Assembly: GCF_027580225.2 (NCBI RefSeq) | Contig: NC_073358.2 | Location: 7,011,501-7,075,500, forward strand | Origin: Misgurnus anguillicaudatus | Lineage: Eukaryota; Chordata; Actinopteri; Cypriniformes; Cobitidae | Length of the DNA: 64,000 nt | Direction of reading: 5' to 3' | Shown here: piece after piece, positions 35,526 to 46,265 of the stretch | Layout: each line of letters opens with the position of its first letter | Numbering within the stretch: position 1 is the first letter of the stretch | Translations under genes and position numbers: made by a program | Notes under the pieces: generated by a model | The model's input: the letters and a program-made list of their open reading frames with translations, nothing else | What the model was told of the DNA's origin: nothing | Databases searched by the model: none

Positions 35526-36105
35526 AGGAACTGCACGCCCGGTCGCTCTATCTCAACCCAGCGAGACTTTGGGGGAACAAACCCAATCGCAGATGAGGTT
35601 GGGGGACACGAAACAAGACTTTATTATAATACAAACACAAAGCAAAAACCCACAATGGGGAAAACAGTGCTAGAAATAAAACATACTAGACAGGACTTAC
35701 TCTAACAAACAGAACTGAAATAAGGACTCGACAGGAACACCGACTGGTCTCGACCCAAACACAGACTGGACACAACCCAATCAACGAGATCTGGGGAGAC
35801 TTGACAGCCAAGCAAATCTATCTTGGGACAAGATACATACAATAATACCTACTTATATTCTGTATATAATGCACAAGCACAGGACACTAGATTACAGGGC
35901 TTCATATAGTGGAACAAATCAAGAGGGAACAGTGGAAACTAATCAAACAGTGATGGGATGATCTAACGAGGAGACGACGGGGCATAAACGAGACACGGAA
36001 GCACACATCCCAAACAACAAAGGCCATGTGCTACCACACAAAACATCCTGCCGCATGACTATGAATTACTACGACAGGATGGCATGATCATGACCACCAG
36101 CCCTG
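35526..36105. repeat. Unclassified repeat, possibly an LTR-element end
   Basis: CCGGTCGCTCTATCTCAACCCAGCG, GAAACAAGACTTTATTATAATACAAACACAAAG and AC-rich text (GGACTCGACAGGAACACCGAC) resemble reverse-strand ends of fish LTR retrotransposons, but no LTR pair, primer site or pol is seen. The last 80 bases match 1684-1790. Confidence 0.35.
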
Positions 36106-37146
36106 GAAAGCCAAGACATATTAAAAAAATCTTCATGCTTAGGAGCACATGCATGGATGTGAATCTAATTTTTGCCTGAGATGTAACCATGATTTCTGTT
36201 TAACCTTCCTGGCAAAAAGATAGTTTACATTTCTGTATTCGGCTAGTCTGACATACTTCATTATGCTACATGAGAAAGATTAAAAACACTCATAAATAGT
36301 TTTGTTGCTCTAAATCTGATCAAACTAAAATTGAGCAGATTCTATTTCACTCAAGTCTCAACTTAATTGCTTAATGGTTATTATAATGAATTCCAGAACT
36401 GGTTCTTCTATCTAAAAACATTCTGAATGAGAACAATGTAAATAATAGTATCTTACAAAAGTAATACATTGTTTGTTTATCATCATTTACCATCAATGCG
36501 GCTAAAAATGCAAGTGAAACTGCAACAGTATGAAGGCTGATGTTGAGAAAAGTGCATTTGCAAACGTTTTACTATAGCTTTATAAAGTCAGCTGTCAGCA
36601 TAAAATCTAAAGACTGAATGCTAGTGTTGGTCCGATAAATTGGCCGATGATGATTGCTATGCTTCTCAATGAATCAGGGTAAAAATGCTGTTACATCCAA
36701 AAGCCGGAGGGCGCAGAAACTCAATATGGGCCACAGAAGATGAACCATTTACATATGTTTTTAATATGTAAAATGATTATGTTTGATGATTGTTGCTTTT
36801 CAAATGCATGTCATAAATGACTCAAACTACAGTAACAGTGATTCTCACGAAACTAGACTTATGAGCAGTCATGAAACATTTTGATAAAAAAAGTAAATGC
36901 AAAGTAAGAGTATCAAAATAAGAAGCATACAGTTACAAACATCTCTTCATGTACTATTTTGCACATGATTTCAAATGACATCATACAAACCAATTAAGTT
37001 GTTTTTTCCACATTTAATGGGACATGTTTCATTACCGCAACATGTCCATGACTGGATTTGGGTTCGTTGACATGGAAATATTAATATTTTAAAAATAAAA
37101 AGCTTCAGTGCATATTATACTATAAACATTTACAGTAAAGAAACAT
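36106..37146. other. No recognised gene
   Basis: Non-coding. A short hAT-like scrap (GTGTTGGTCCGATAAATTGGCCGATG) lies at 36623-36650. Confidence 0.35.
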
Positions 37147-37917
37147 GTGTATTTGGTGATCATTGGTAAATGTAGAGACAATAATAAGGAATATAAATGT
37201 GTCCAAGACCAATTTTCTCATCCTCCGCAACAATTGTCAATCATTGTTTAAGCTCTCAAGGAACTAACATTTTCAACAAAAAATGTTGGAAGGGACATAA
37301 TTGACTGTGACACTCAAGATGGCTACCAGGTAAGCAGTTCTTATTTCTTTCTCCAGATAAAAGTTGAAAATTTGTTTGTCATAGTACCTAGACAACTTTT
37401 TAGTTCTCATTACCGAAACATAAGTTTGTAAATGCATATATTTAATGTAATATCATGTTGCGGTAATGATAATTTTTGATAATGATAATTTTAAAAAAAA
37501 TTAAAATCTATAGGAAATATTTTTAAATCCTCTAAAAATAATGGTTAGAGTAAGTTCAGACCTTAATCTTATATGTGCAAAAAAATAGTTGGCTTCAAGG
37601 GCTTTTTAAAAAATCTGATGCTGGACACCTTCTAAGTCTGGATTTCGTGTGAATCATCCAACAGTGATTTCAGATTGATAGGGACTTCCTACTGATCAAA
37701 AGCATAGCACATCGGACAGGTATTATTAGTGTGTATAAGTATTTATTGTCCCATCCCTTCTGAATGTCTCCGTCAATATATGTGTCAAATGTAAATTTAT
37801 ACACACTTCCTTAAAAATGTGCTAGATTTTTCAGTTTTGGGTGAAATACCAAATAGAGGACTAAAATACTAAAGAGCGAGCGAGACCATGCCAACAATAA
37901 TATACTAATTTCTTTGT
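37147..37917. repeat. Unclassified long repeat (Rep-D), copy 1
   Basis: Begins about GTATTTGGTGATCATTGGTAAATG, includes CAAGATGGCTACCAGGTAAG, ATCATGTTGCGGTAATGATAA and TCTGATGCTGGACACCTTCTAAG. The second half (37432-37917) is repeated in tandem right after it, and most of the unit recurs at 39373-39813 plus 41250-41340. No terminal repeats or frames recognised. Confidence 0.8.
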
Positions 37918-38399
37918 ATGCATATATTTAATGTAATATCATGTTGCGGTAATGATAATTTTTGATAATGATAATCTAAAAAATGTAAAATCTATAGGAA
38001 ATATTTTTAAATCCTCTAAAAATAATGGTTAGAGTAAGTTCAGACCTTAATCTTATATGTGCAAAAAAAATAGTTGGCTTCAAGGGCTTTTTAAAAAATC
38101 TGATGCTGGACACCTTCTAAGTCTGGATTTCGTGTGAATCATCCAACAGTGATTTCAGATTGATAGGGACTTCCTACTGATCAAAAGCATAGCACATCGG
38201 ACAGGTATTATTAGTGTGTATAGGTATTTATTGTCCCATCCCTTCTGAATGTCTCCGTCAATATATGTGTCAAATGTAAATTTATACACACTTCCTTAAA
38301 AATGTGCTAGATTTTTCAGTTTTGGGTGAAATACCAAATAGAGGACTAAAATACTAAAGAGCGAGTGAGACCCTGCCAACAATAATATACTAACTTCTT
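37918..38399. repeat. Rep-D copy 2, 486-bp tandem duplication
   Basis: Direct repeat of 37432-37917, from ATGCATATATTTAATGTAATATC to CCAACAATAATATACTAA. Only a handful of differences (for example AAAATACTAAAGAGCGAGCG versus ...GAGTG), so the duplication is recent compared with copy 3. Confidence 0.93.
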
Positions 38400-39369
38400 G
38401 TAAATAAAAAAACAGTAATATTTGATTCCACAGTAATACATATACAATGAAATGGTTAAAGGGTCCTGGGGAAATTATTTGGAAACAACATGCAAAGCAG
38501 TAACATCAATTCACCTGTGGCGTGCATGTTATTCAAATGTCTTGTATGAGTGAGCATTGATATATTGCAGGGAATAACAAAGTACAAAGAATTTTGCTAC
38601 ACCCTAATGCTGGTATTTCCCCATAATGGCAAACCCAGAGAGATCATGCGGCCATGCAGCATTCCAGTTCAAAACCTCAATCATTATTTCAGCTTCTCAT
38701 CATACTAAATGGCAAGCTTATGAAAACACAAAACAATTTTAATTAGCATGCCTGCATACATGGGCCTACAGGTTTAAGACATAGCCAAGCCAGAGTTAAA
38801 AACAGCTTTGGAAAAGTGCATCTGTTCAATGTCTTTTCTGTGGGTGTTGACTATAGAAAAATTAATGATATCAGACTCCAGCGCAAACACAGAATAAAAT
38901 AAATTCTTCCTTTAATGACCTTCAACGATCCTCCATTCACTGTAAGAGCACAAATACAAAAACACTCTACAAACATATGAGAACAAAGACAATCCAATCA
39001 GAGTCAGTCCAGATGCTTCTGTTTCACGTCATGTTTTTCAAATCATCTCAGCAAAACCTGGCTTTTATTCAAAGATGTAATTTCTGCTGAGAACGAAAAA
39101 CAATTTCTCATTCGCATCGGAAAGTTTAAATCCAGGGAGCGATCATGCAGTTATAGAGATTTAACTGCCATCACCCAAATATATTAAAGTCTGCAAATAA
39201 GCCAACAGATGCACTAAAGCCAAACTCTACACCAAATGAAGATGATATAAGAGATACTGTATAAACGATCTCATGTCGCCCCCTAGAGACCATCAGCTGT
39301 ACTCACATGAGCTGATCAGTGTTGGTTGCAAACAATTTTAAACATAACATCACAGCACCTTATCCTAGA
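38400..39369. other. No recognised feature
   Basis: Non-coding, no recognised transposon. Confidence 0.35.
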
Positions 39370-39813
39370 AACGTGGTATTTGGTGATCATTGGTAAATGT
39401 AGAGACAATAAGGAATATAAATGTGTCCAAGAAAAATGTTCTCATCCTCAGCAACAATTTTCAATCATTGTTTAAGCCCTCAAGGAACTAACATATTCAA
39501 AAAAAAAAAATTGTTGGAAGGGACATAATTGACTGTGACACTCAAGATGGCTACCAGGTAAGCAGTTCTTATTTTTTCTCTCCAGATAAAAGTTGAAATT
39601 TTGTTTGTCATAGTACCTAGAAAACTTTTTAGTTCTCATTACCGAAACATGATTTTGTAAATGCATACATTTAATGTAATATCATGTTGCGGTAATGAAA
39701 AATTTTTATAATGATCATCTAAAAAATCTTAATAATTCTATAGGAAATATTTTTTAAATCCTCAAAAAATAATGGTTATAGTAAGTTCAGACCTTAATCT
39801 TATATGTGCAAAG

Positions 39814-41249
39814 TAGGGATGTCCCGATCCGATCACGTGATCGGAAATCGGCCCCGATCACGTGGTTTCAGACTCGATCGGAATCGGACGTTACCTGCCG
39901 ATCAGGACTCGGATACATATGCAGGGTTTAAAATCCATTAAGGTCTCCCTCTGCTCCGCGTGGTGCGTGTGAACTGATGAGAAGAGAATAGGCCTGTTCG
40001 ACTCCATGCAGCAACGCAACAACCGGCAGCCGGATGACGTCCAAGCTCCGCGAGAGCGATTTTAAAGCAAACTCCTCCGTATGATTTTGCGGATCACTCT
40101 CGCGGTAGTTTGACGTCACCCGGCTGTCGATTGTTGCGGCGCTGCATGAAGTCGAACAAGCCCATTGACGTGCTTTCAAATTCATTCATAGGCTTCACAC
40201 TCGTGCGTGCAAGGAACCCACGACAAAACCGGGTTTTTACAGCTCATTTAAACGACGCGTTGATCGTTTTTGTCACCATGTGCTCAGACGCAGCTCCGCA
40301 TCTCACTCAGAACCTCAAGAACGCGCATTTGTGCAGGATACTGTAGAGATGAGAGATAGAGAGAGAGGTAAGAATGGTGCCCACGTCGAGAAAACTTAAT
40401 AGAAGTCTAGAAACAAAGTATTAAAGTACGTCTAGCCATGTCACTCATCTCATTACAATATGTTAACTAGATAACTGGATACAACTGATTGTATAGTTTA
40501 ATAAAATAATGTATTTTGATTATCCAGATTAATTACGACCTAACTATACGTATTTTATAACTAACTGCTGACCAGCTTAGGGAATCTCTATGGCTAATTT
40601 ATAAGATATTTTGCTGAATCAGTATGTTGTTTTTCTTGTTAATTGAGTCTTTTTGGTAGCCTATCTTATGCCTAGAATTAGTCAAGGAGGTTGATTCTTA
40701 TAACATCATTCAAAGTTTGATCAATTGTTCATAATGACATGTGCAACAAATGCATATAGGGTGTCAGACTCATAGATTTGCATCATTTAAAGTTCAGGTT
40801 TTAAAGTTTGGGTCAACATGTGGCACAGCTTTAAAACCGAAACTTATAAAATCCTATCAGATGTCCAAAATGTCATTGAAACACACCAGTGGCTTTGCTG
40901 TCATCAGGATTAAACATTTTACCCCTCGAACCCTCCCTCCCAACAGAGCATCCCCACAAAACAAATCCCAATTTAACCCCTGTACATATACTATATATAT
41001 TCTCATTATTTTTTAACACATCTGTAGTTATGCGCTGGCACAGAGTTAGACTCTTTTGACTCCACACAGAAACAGCAATGCGTGCAGCATGACATAAGGA
41101 ACATCCTGGTTCTGTTTTTTTCGCTCTTATTTATTCTTTTTTTATGTATTATAGAAGTATCGGATCGGGACTCGGTATCGGCAGATACTCAAAATCAAAT
41201 GACTCGGATTCGGACTCGAGGGCAAAAAAACCTGATCGGGACATCCCTA
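39814..41249. mobile_element. hAT with perfect 8-bp duplication inside Rep-D
   Basis: 1436 bp, from TAGGGATGTCCCGATCCG to CCTGATCGGGACATCCCTA, flanked by GTGCAAAG (39806-39813, 41250-41257). Copies 1 and 2 of Rep-D show the empty site (TATATGTGCAAAAAAATAG). The interior holds a palindromic MITE (39990-40163) and sequence shared with the hAT at 1015-1665. No transposase. Confidence 0.93.
39990..40163. mobile_element. Palindromic MITE nested in the hAT
   Basis: About 174 bp foldback: AGGCCTGTTCGACTCCATGC, GCAGCCGGATGACGTC and CGCGAGAGCGATTTTA, with complements on the other side (CGGTAGTTTGACGTCACCCGGCTG, GCTGCATGAAGTCGAACAAGCC). A relative with the same arms is at 55727-55862. Confidence 0.8.
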
Positions 41250-41392
41250 GTGCAAAGAATAAAAATCCCTTCAATGGATTTTTTAAAAAATCTGATGCTG
41301 GACACCTTTTAAGTCTGGATTTCGTAAGAATCACCCAGATATTTTTTACAGTAAGTCGATTATATTGCTTGAATCATATTATTTATTATACT

Positions 41393-42079
41393 TTGGGATG
41401 CACGATACAACTTTTCCATTACCGATCCGATACCAGAATTCTGAGTATCGGACGATCCTGATACAAGCCGATCTGATACTACGTACTTTTCTTGAACAAT
41501 TTGAAATGGCATGCACGCATGCTAGAGGTGAAACGGTTTAAATTACTCACGGTTCAGTGTGTGTCACGGTTTTAGGGTCACCGTTTTAGTACGTTTTCAA
41601 AGTCTTTACAAAAATAAAAACCTAAGCAGTTTTGAACCTCAGGCAAAATCAACATTGGCAACAGATTTACATACTACGAGTTGACTGGACAGGTAATCTC
41701 ACATAATCACACGTATTCAGAACCATTTCAGAACGCCTTTTTTCGCAATGAAAAGTTCATAACCGTTAACCGTGCTTAGCACATAGAGTACTGCGTCCAT
41801 CCAACAGCTTACAAAGACTTTTTAAAATCATTGTGCACACGTGTGTGTGTGTTTGTGTGCGACATTTCATCCAGATCGCATCGCCAGTGCTTAAAAGGTG
41901 GGATGCATGATCTCTGAAAATGTTTTTCAAAAATCATGCACCCCACCTTTAACCCAGTTGTAAGTACCACATCCGAGTCTCCGTGAACTAAAATATCTTG
42001 CATGCATCTGTTCCGTGCTTTTATAATACGTTGTCCTTAATAGCTTGACAGTAAGAACAATCGGACCGGTACATCCCTA
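41393..42079. mobile_element. hAT with perfect 8-bp duplication
   Basis: 687 bp, from TTGGGATGCACGATACAAC to GACCGGTACATCCCTA, flanked by ATTATACT (41385-41392, 42080-42087). Subterminal CCGATCCGATACC and GTATCGGACGATC boxes. It contains CGGTTT/AACCG stretches resembling a second hAT and the small foldback at 41891-41952. Confidence 0.87.
41891..41952. mobile_element. 62-bp TTAA foldback
   Basis: TTAAAAGGTGGGATGCATGAT and the near-complement ATCATGCACCCCACCTTTAA around a short loop; TTAA at both ends. It may be a miniature derivative of a TTAA-target element, or a subterminal structure. Confidence 0.6.
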
Positions 42080-42087
42080 ATTATACT

Positions 42088-42222
42088 GGATGTAATGCGT
42101 ATCAATACCCATGCATTTGAAATACAAGTATGAAATCTAAATATGACTTGACACCTAAAAGAAAAGAAAACCGTACGTTTCAGAAGAGTTTGTGACCGTG
42201 TGCAAGTGTATTCAAGTCCTAC
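42088..42222. other. specc1 intron just after the second coding exon
   Basis: Only about 135 bp separate the splice donor at 42221-42222 from the nearest hAT; nothing else is recognised. Confidence 0.4.
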
Positions 42223-42358
42223 TTGAAGCGCTGCGTGGTCTGTTGTCCGACAGCTCAGAGATGGCTCCCGTGGTGATGGTCTTCCTCAACCGAGGCACTG
42301 CAGGCACTGACCCCAGAACAGGTTTAGCCAAAGCATCATCACTGCTTGCTCGCTTTAT
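42223..42358 (-). CDS. specc1: Cytospin-B (SPECC1) second coding exon
   Basis: Minus-strand exon between an acceptor (ttcctgtgtgtactgtag) and a weaker donor (TCAA|gtagga). It joins the upstream exon in phase 0, so that DLRLSK runs into IKRASSDDALAKP, and later contains a RKTITTGAISELSDNR segment. Cytospin-B proteins have the matching order LSRLKRASS..D.L.KP followed by LKKT.T.GAISEL, as I recall the family, so this is the most diagnostic exon in the window. It is 136 bp long and leaves one nucleotide of a split codon (phase +1). Reading past the donor meets a TGA within three codons, which supports the proposed exon end. The next exon, expected to be the large one that carries coiled coil, is not in the window. 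Confidence 0.8.
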
Positions 42359-42910
42359 CTACAGTACACACAGGAACATTACTAAACAATCAGTGACACG
42401 TAAACAGCTTAAAATATATTTCAGGTCCTGTAATAGCATAACAGCAAAACCTAAAAGTGGCTTTGTCTTACATTTTACACTGCTGTAAAATGTTTTTTTT
42501 TAAATGTTGTTAAATAGTATCCCTATCCTGTGTACTATAGGGACATTTGAAGGTCTTTTTACTTAGCTGTAATAGTAAAGATGTGAAGAATACAATGCAG
42601 GCTTTATAAGGAAAACAATACAGGTTAAGGTTTTAATAATAATGTTTTATTCATATGCACCTTCTTACAAGCAACCTAAGACTGATTTACAATGTGAACC
42701 GGAAAAAATCATTATCTCAATCTCTACACAATATTTAGTAATATCTCATTTACTTAATTTAGTTTCACTGCACCTTAGCGTGTGCCAATATCTTTCTTTC
42801 ATTCAGTCTCTCTCTCTCTCTCTTCTGCTGCATTATGCATTTAATACACTTGAGTGTTTAGAGTACAACTTACTCTCACTCCTTTTATTTGTCTCTGTTT
42901 CTGAGCTCAC
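42359..42910. other. specc1 intron between the two recognised exons
   Basis: A 552-bp intron with GT and AG ends on the minus strand. It holds a short CT run near 42810-42822 and no recognised transposon, making it one of the cleaner stretches in the window. Confidence 0.6.
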
Positions 42911-43096
42911 CTTGCTGAGTCGCAGGTCAGAGGCGATGGTGCTGGAGGATCTGGAGGTTTTCATCCCTGAGTTGCTGGAGTGGGAACTGCTGGTGGGCAG
43001 CTTTGTAACGTTTGGGGTTCCTGTCCTGGGCAGTGCCGCTTTGGCAGTGCCCCCTTTCAACATGGTGTTCTCAGTTTTAGATTTTCACTACTTGGT
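42911..43096 (-). CDS. specc1: Cytospin-B (SPECC1) 5' coding exon with start codon
   Basis: Minus-strand exon. An acceptor (pyrimidine-rich tract then CAG) precedes base 43096 and a consensus donor, AAG|gtgagc, follows base 42911. The ATG is at 43063-43061 in an ACACCATG context; 43064-43096 would be 5' UTR. It encodes exactly 51 codons, ending in phase 0. The peptide begins MLKGGTAKAALPRTG and is rich in Ser, Thr and Lys. Its second half (NSGMKTSRSSSTIASDLRLSK) resembles the N-terminus of vertebrate cytospin-B, a coiled-coil protein with a C-terminal calponin-homology domain that is linked to actin and microtubules. That identity comes from my memory of the family. The next exon at 42223-42358 continues the similarity in frame, which supports the call. 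No transposon lies inside the exon. The coiled coils and CH domain must be encoded further along the minus strand, outside the window. Confidence 0.8.
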
Positions 43097-43220
43097 CTGT
43101 GAATAAAGAGGAAGCAGAGATGGTTTGGTCAGATTAGCACAGGAAATACTTTAATACCAATAGGATAGCTGAAAAGAAACGCTTTTATAAAATTAGTAAT
43201 GTGCTTATGACAAAATGTGA
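43097..43220. other. specc1 intron upstream of the ATG exon
   Basis: Sequence just upstream of the acceptor at 43096. The first 20 bases hold the pyrimidine tract; the rest is featureless up to the mobile element at 43221. I could not place a 5' non-coding exon in 43097-64000. Confidence 0.4.
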
Positions 43221-44040
43221 CAGTAGCTACGTTTACATGGACACATTTTGCCTCCATCGGATTAAAATCCTTCCGATTAATAAATCCTATCATAGTGTTT
43301 ACATGAACACTTAATAATGTGATCGGATTGATGTGCGTGTTTATATGACACAAGATTTACATCAGATTTGATCATTTGACATGCGCACATTGCACAAATA
43401 TAGTTTCACGCTGTTTCAAGATTTGCTTTGTGCCTCACTGATTATAAAGCAGCAGCAAAAACACCCATTCACGTGTGCCCAAAAAGCGTATTTTACTTCA
43501 CGCGGTGCTGCAGGGACCATTCGCGAGAGCGAGTCCAAACACACGCGTTTGTGGATCAGAGAATAAATCATGGACTGACCGGACAACGCTGTCTTGTATC
43601 ACTTTATGCGGAATTGGACGGATAATAGGAACAAGATTAACAAGACAATCACTTCTTGTGAATTCCTTCAACAAAACAAACTCGAGTTATTTGCGTCACA
43701 TGTCATTACGGCAATTCTACGTCATTGCACGTGTGCATATGATCTACACTGCCGTCCTGTAGGTGGCGGAAATGCACCTTTCAGTGCGTTTGCCAACCGA
43801 CATTAAAAAAAAGAAAAGATGGCACATGCGCAGAGCATCCCAGTTTCAGTTATCCATCCGATCAAGTGTATACATGTCATTTTGAGCGGATTACAAACGG
43901 TATAAACCACCCCTAACAAGCGGATTAGATTTTTAATCAGATTGGCATTTTTTTGTCCGATTGAGGTGTTTACATGGAGTATTTTTATTCAGATTGATCA
44001 TTTAAACGGATTACAAATGTCCATGTAAACGCAGCTACTG
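43221..44040. mobile_element. Non-autonomous element with GTTTACATGGACA ends
   Basis: 820 bp with 23-bp inverted ends, CAGTAGCTACGTTTACATGG and its complement closing at CAGCTACTG (one mismatch). Subterminal CGGATTA and TAATCCG boxes. No clear duplication at the CAG ends. Located 125 bp upstream of the specc1 start exon. Confidence 0.75.
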
Positions 44041-44370
44041 ATTGCACTCTCATTAGAAAGCATATATATGTTTACAACTCTCATTCGTAGTTTCACACAT
44101 TCCAACTCCCTTGCAAATATATGTGTACTTTGAAAATGTATAGGTGGGATATTTTTAGTCTTTTTAAATATCTTATAATGTACATTTATCAACTAGCTAT
44201 CAAAAAAAGTACGCTTAGCTTGACATCCGCAGCCCAAGCTATTTGGATGGATAAGCAATTGATACTTTTCATTCACGTGATCTGTGCAGTGACCTAAAGG
44301 CCAAAAAAGTATGCTAAAGGGGCCGTCACATTAGACTTTGCAGGTCAGAGTTCACCAGATTTGAACTTTG
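44041..44370. other. No recognised feature
   Basis: Non-coding spacer. Confidence 0.3.
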
Positions 44371-45545
44371 GTACGCCCTTAATTATGCAGAACTATAAGG
44401 CTAAATATTAGGGGTGTGACAAGACACTTAATCCACGAGCCGAGACACGGGATTTTTAATTGTTTTAATGATAAAATAAATGAATGGGAAACTGAAATCA
44501 CATTTTTTAAAATGTTTTAACTAATCTAGGAGTCGGACAATCCCTAACAATTATTTTGCTAATTGATAATTAAGTAATTTGATATTTTTTGGTAATAAAA
44601 ATAGACCCAAGTGAGCAATAACCTTTAAAATAACATAATAATGACGATGCAATAAGAATTGGTTCAAATAAAGTATCAAAACAAGCAAAAACATTACAGA
44701 AATATGTAGTAAAACTTTGTAATAAAAACAGTATTATGTGTATTATAACAAATGCCTGCAGGGGGCGCTAATGGAGCCGCTTCTGTTACTTTCACTTTAG
44801 ATGCTTACTTTTGGCCATACAACGTTTAAATCCATTTAAATCTTTAATATTTGTCCAATTCTTTACAATAAAAATTATACAGCCACTTTCATTCTTGAGC
44901 AAAAACATGCAGACTATAAATCATGTTAGGGTTTAATCTGCTGAGACACTTCACATCTGGCACTGATCAATAGAAAAACACGTGTCTCAAATGAACATTA
45001 TTGGAAACCCAAACAAAAAAAGCACACTCAGTAAACGATGGAATAAAATCCATGCACTGTAAAAAGTTTAGCCAGAAATGTAACTTTATGCTGATATCAG
45101 TGGCCGTGTCTCAATAGGAAAGCTGCAATGGAAATGGAAAGTAAACTTTATAATTGTTAATACTTTGTAATAAGACAGTCTTTGTGAATGCAGTCTACCA
45201 ATGCAACCTCCAAAGGATGCAGCCTTTTGTTTGAAAAACGGCCAGCATTTCACCTCCACGAGTAATCTCGCAAGATCTCGTCGCATGAGGTCTCGTCACA
45301 CCCCTACTTAATATAATTTAAACGGATGAGTTACAAAAATATTCACCCGCCACAGTTGTCATGAAGGGCAAACTTGGCTATATAGACCAAAAGCACACTT
45401 TGTACCAGGCTGTAAACATTTCCTGCTGTAAAGTTGGGCATTTAAACATGGGGGTCTATGAGAATTGACTCCCTTTTGGAGCCACCCTCTATTGCAGTTT
45501 AAGTCACTTCCGTATTGGCTTCATCGGAGAGAACGGAAGGTTGCC
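44371..45545. repeat. Rep-C copy split by a hAT
   Basis: TACGCCCTTAATTATGCAGAACTATAAGGC before the hAT, and TATATAGACCAAAAGCACACTTTGTACCAGGCTGTAAACAT after it, in the same order as at 8.5-9.5 kb. Confidence 0.65.
44409..45306. mobile_element. hAT (TAGGGGTGTGAC type)
   Basis: 898 bp, from TAGGGGTGTGACAAGACAC to GAGGTCTCGTCACACCCCTA. Flanks CTAAATAT (44401-44408) and CTTAATAT (45307-45314) match at 7 of 8. No transposase. Confidence 0.85.
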
Positions 45546-45968
45546 ACTCGGCAAAGATTGACAGATGGTTCAATATATTGGGAATAAATGCATTATTTAA
45601 GAAATTATATTACTAGTTTTGATAGGAAATGTCACATCTATAACCCTATACGTTACAGCCAGGTACACATAAAACGTTTGCCTTACAGACGGCCACAGAA
45701 AGCTCTGCATGCTCAGGGGCCTTATTTATAAAAGTTTGCGTAGGATTTGCGTCAGAAGTGGCGTACGGATGAAACATAGGACGTGCGTACGCACAGAAAT
45801 ATTCGGATTTATAAAACCGTGCGCACGCACATCCTACGCATTTTTCCCTTAATAAATCACAATCAATTCTAAATGTAGCGCAGCTTTTGCGGCTTCATGA
45901 CAGGCCCATAGTTGCCCATAAATAGTCCGTGAAATGCCCACAAGTTAATATGCATTGATTGCGAAATC

Positions 45969-46112
45969 ATGGCAAACACAGAGAGGAAATCAAAAAAACG
46001 TAACTTCACTCAATGTGAAGTAGAAATTATCGTTGGCGAGGTGGAAAAGAGGAGAAAAATGGTATTTGGAGTGCACAGTGTGGGCATTACTAATGCCAAA
46101 AAGGCACTTGAG
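45969..46112 (+). pseudogene. Myb/SANT-like DNA-binding domain fragment
   Basis: The ATG frame begins MANTERKSKKRNFTQCEVEI and continues IVGEVEKRRKMVFGVHSVGI then TNAKKALE. This has the KRNFT..EVE.LV.EVEKR...LFG pattern of the Myb/SANT-like domain found in the second protein of PIF/Harbinger transposons and in the related vertebrate protein NAIF1. After about 48 residues it runs into an (ATCT)n tract and ends; the rest of the domain is missing. In active elements this protein partners the transposase and binds transposon DNA. Confidence 0.8.
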
Positions 46113-46113
46113 A

Positions 46114-46197
<84 letters not shown>

Positions 46198-46265
46198 CGT
46201 CTATCTATCTGTCTATCTATCTGTCTATCTATCTGTCTCCTTAATTATCTATCTATCTGTCTATG
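46113..46265. repeat. (ATCT)n microsatellite
   Basis: About 21 pure ATCT units to 46197, then interrupted units to about 46265. It lies directly in the reading frame of the Myb-like relic and produces a false Ile-Tyr-Leu-Ser repeat protein. Confidence 0.96.

Larger units (their letters stand above)
39373..41384. repeat. Rep-D copy 3, interrupted by a hAT
   Basis: 39373-39813 matches the 5' part of copy 1, including TGGTGATCATTGGTAAATG and CAAGATGGCTACCAGGTAAG. It resumes at 41250 with TCTGATGCTGGACACC...AGTCTGGATTTCGT and diverges after about 41335. More differences from copies 1 and 2 than those show between each other. Confidence 0.8.

Noticed and set aside
35526..36105. LTR retrotransposon
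   Set aside because: Only a resemblance to an LTR-element end; no paired LTRs, primer-binding site, gag or pol found, so kept as an unclassified repeat.
42192..42488. 98-codon plus-strand frame across the second specc1 exon
   Set aside because: It is antisense to a spliced minus-strand exon whose translation matches cytospin-B.
42642..43106. 154-codon plus-strand frame, the longest non-satellite frame on plus
   Set aside because: It lies opposite the specc1 start exon and its intron; the minus strand has splice sites and family similarity.
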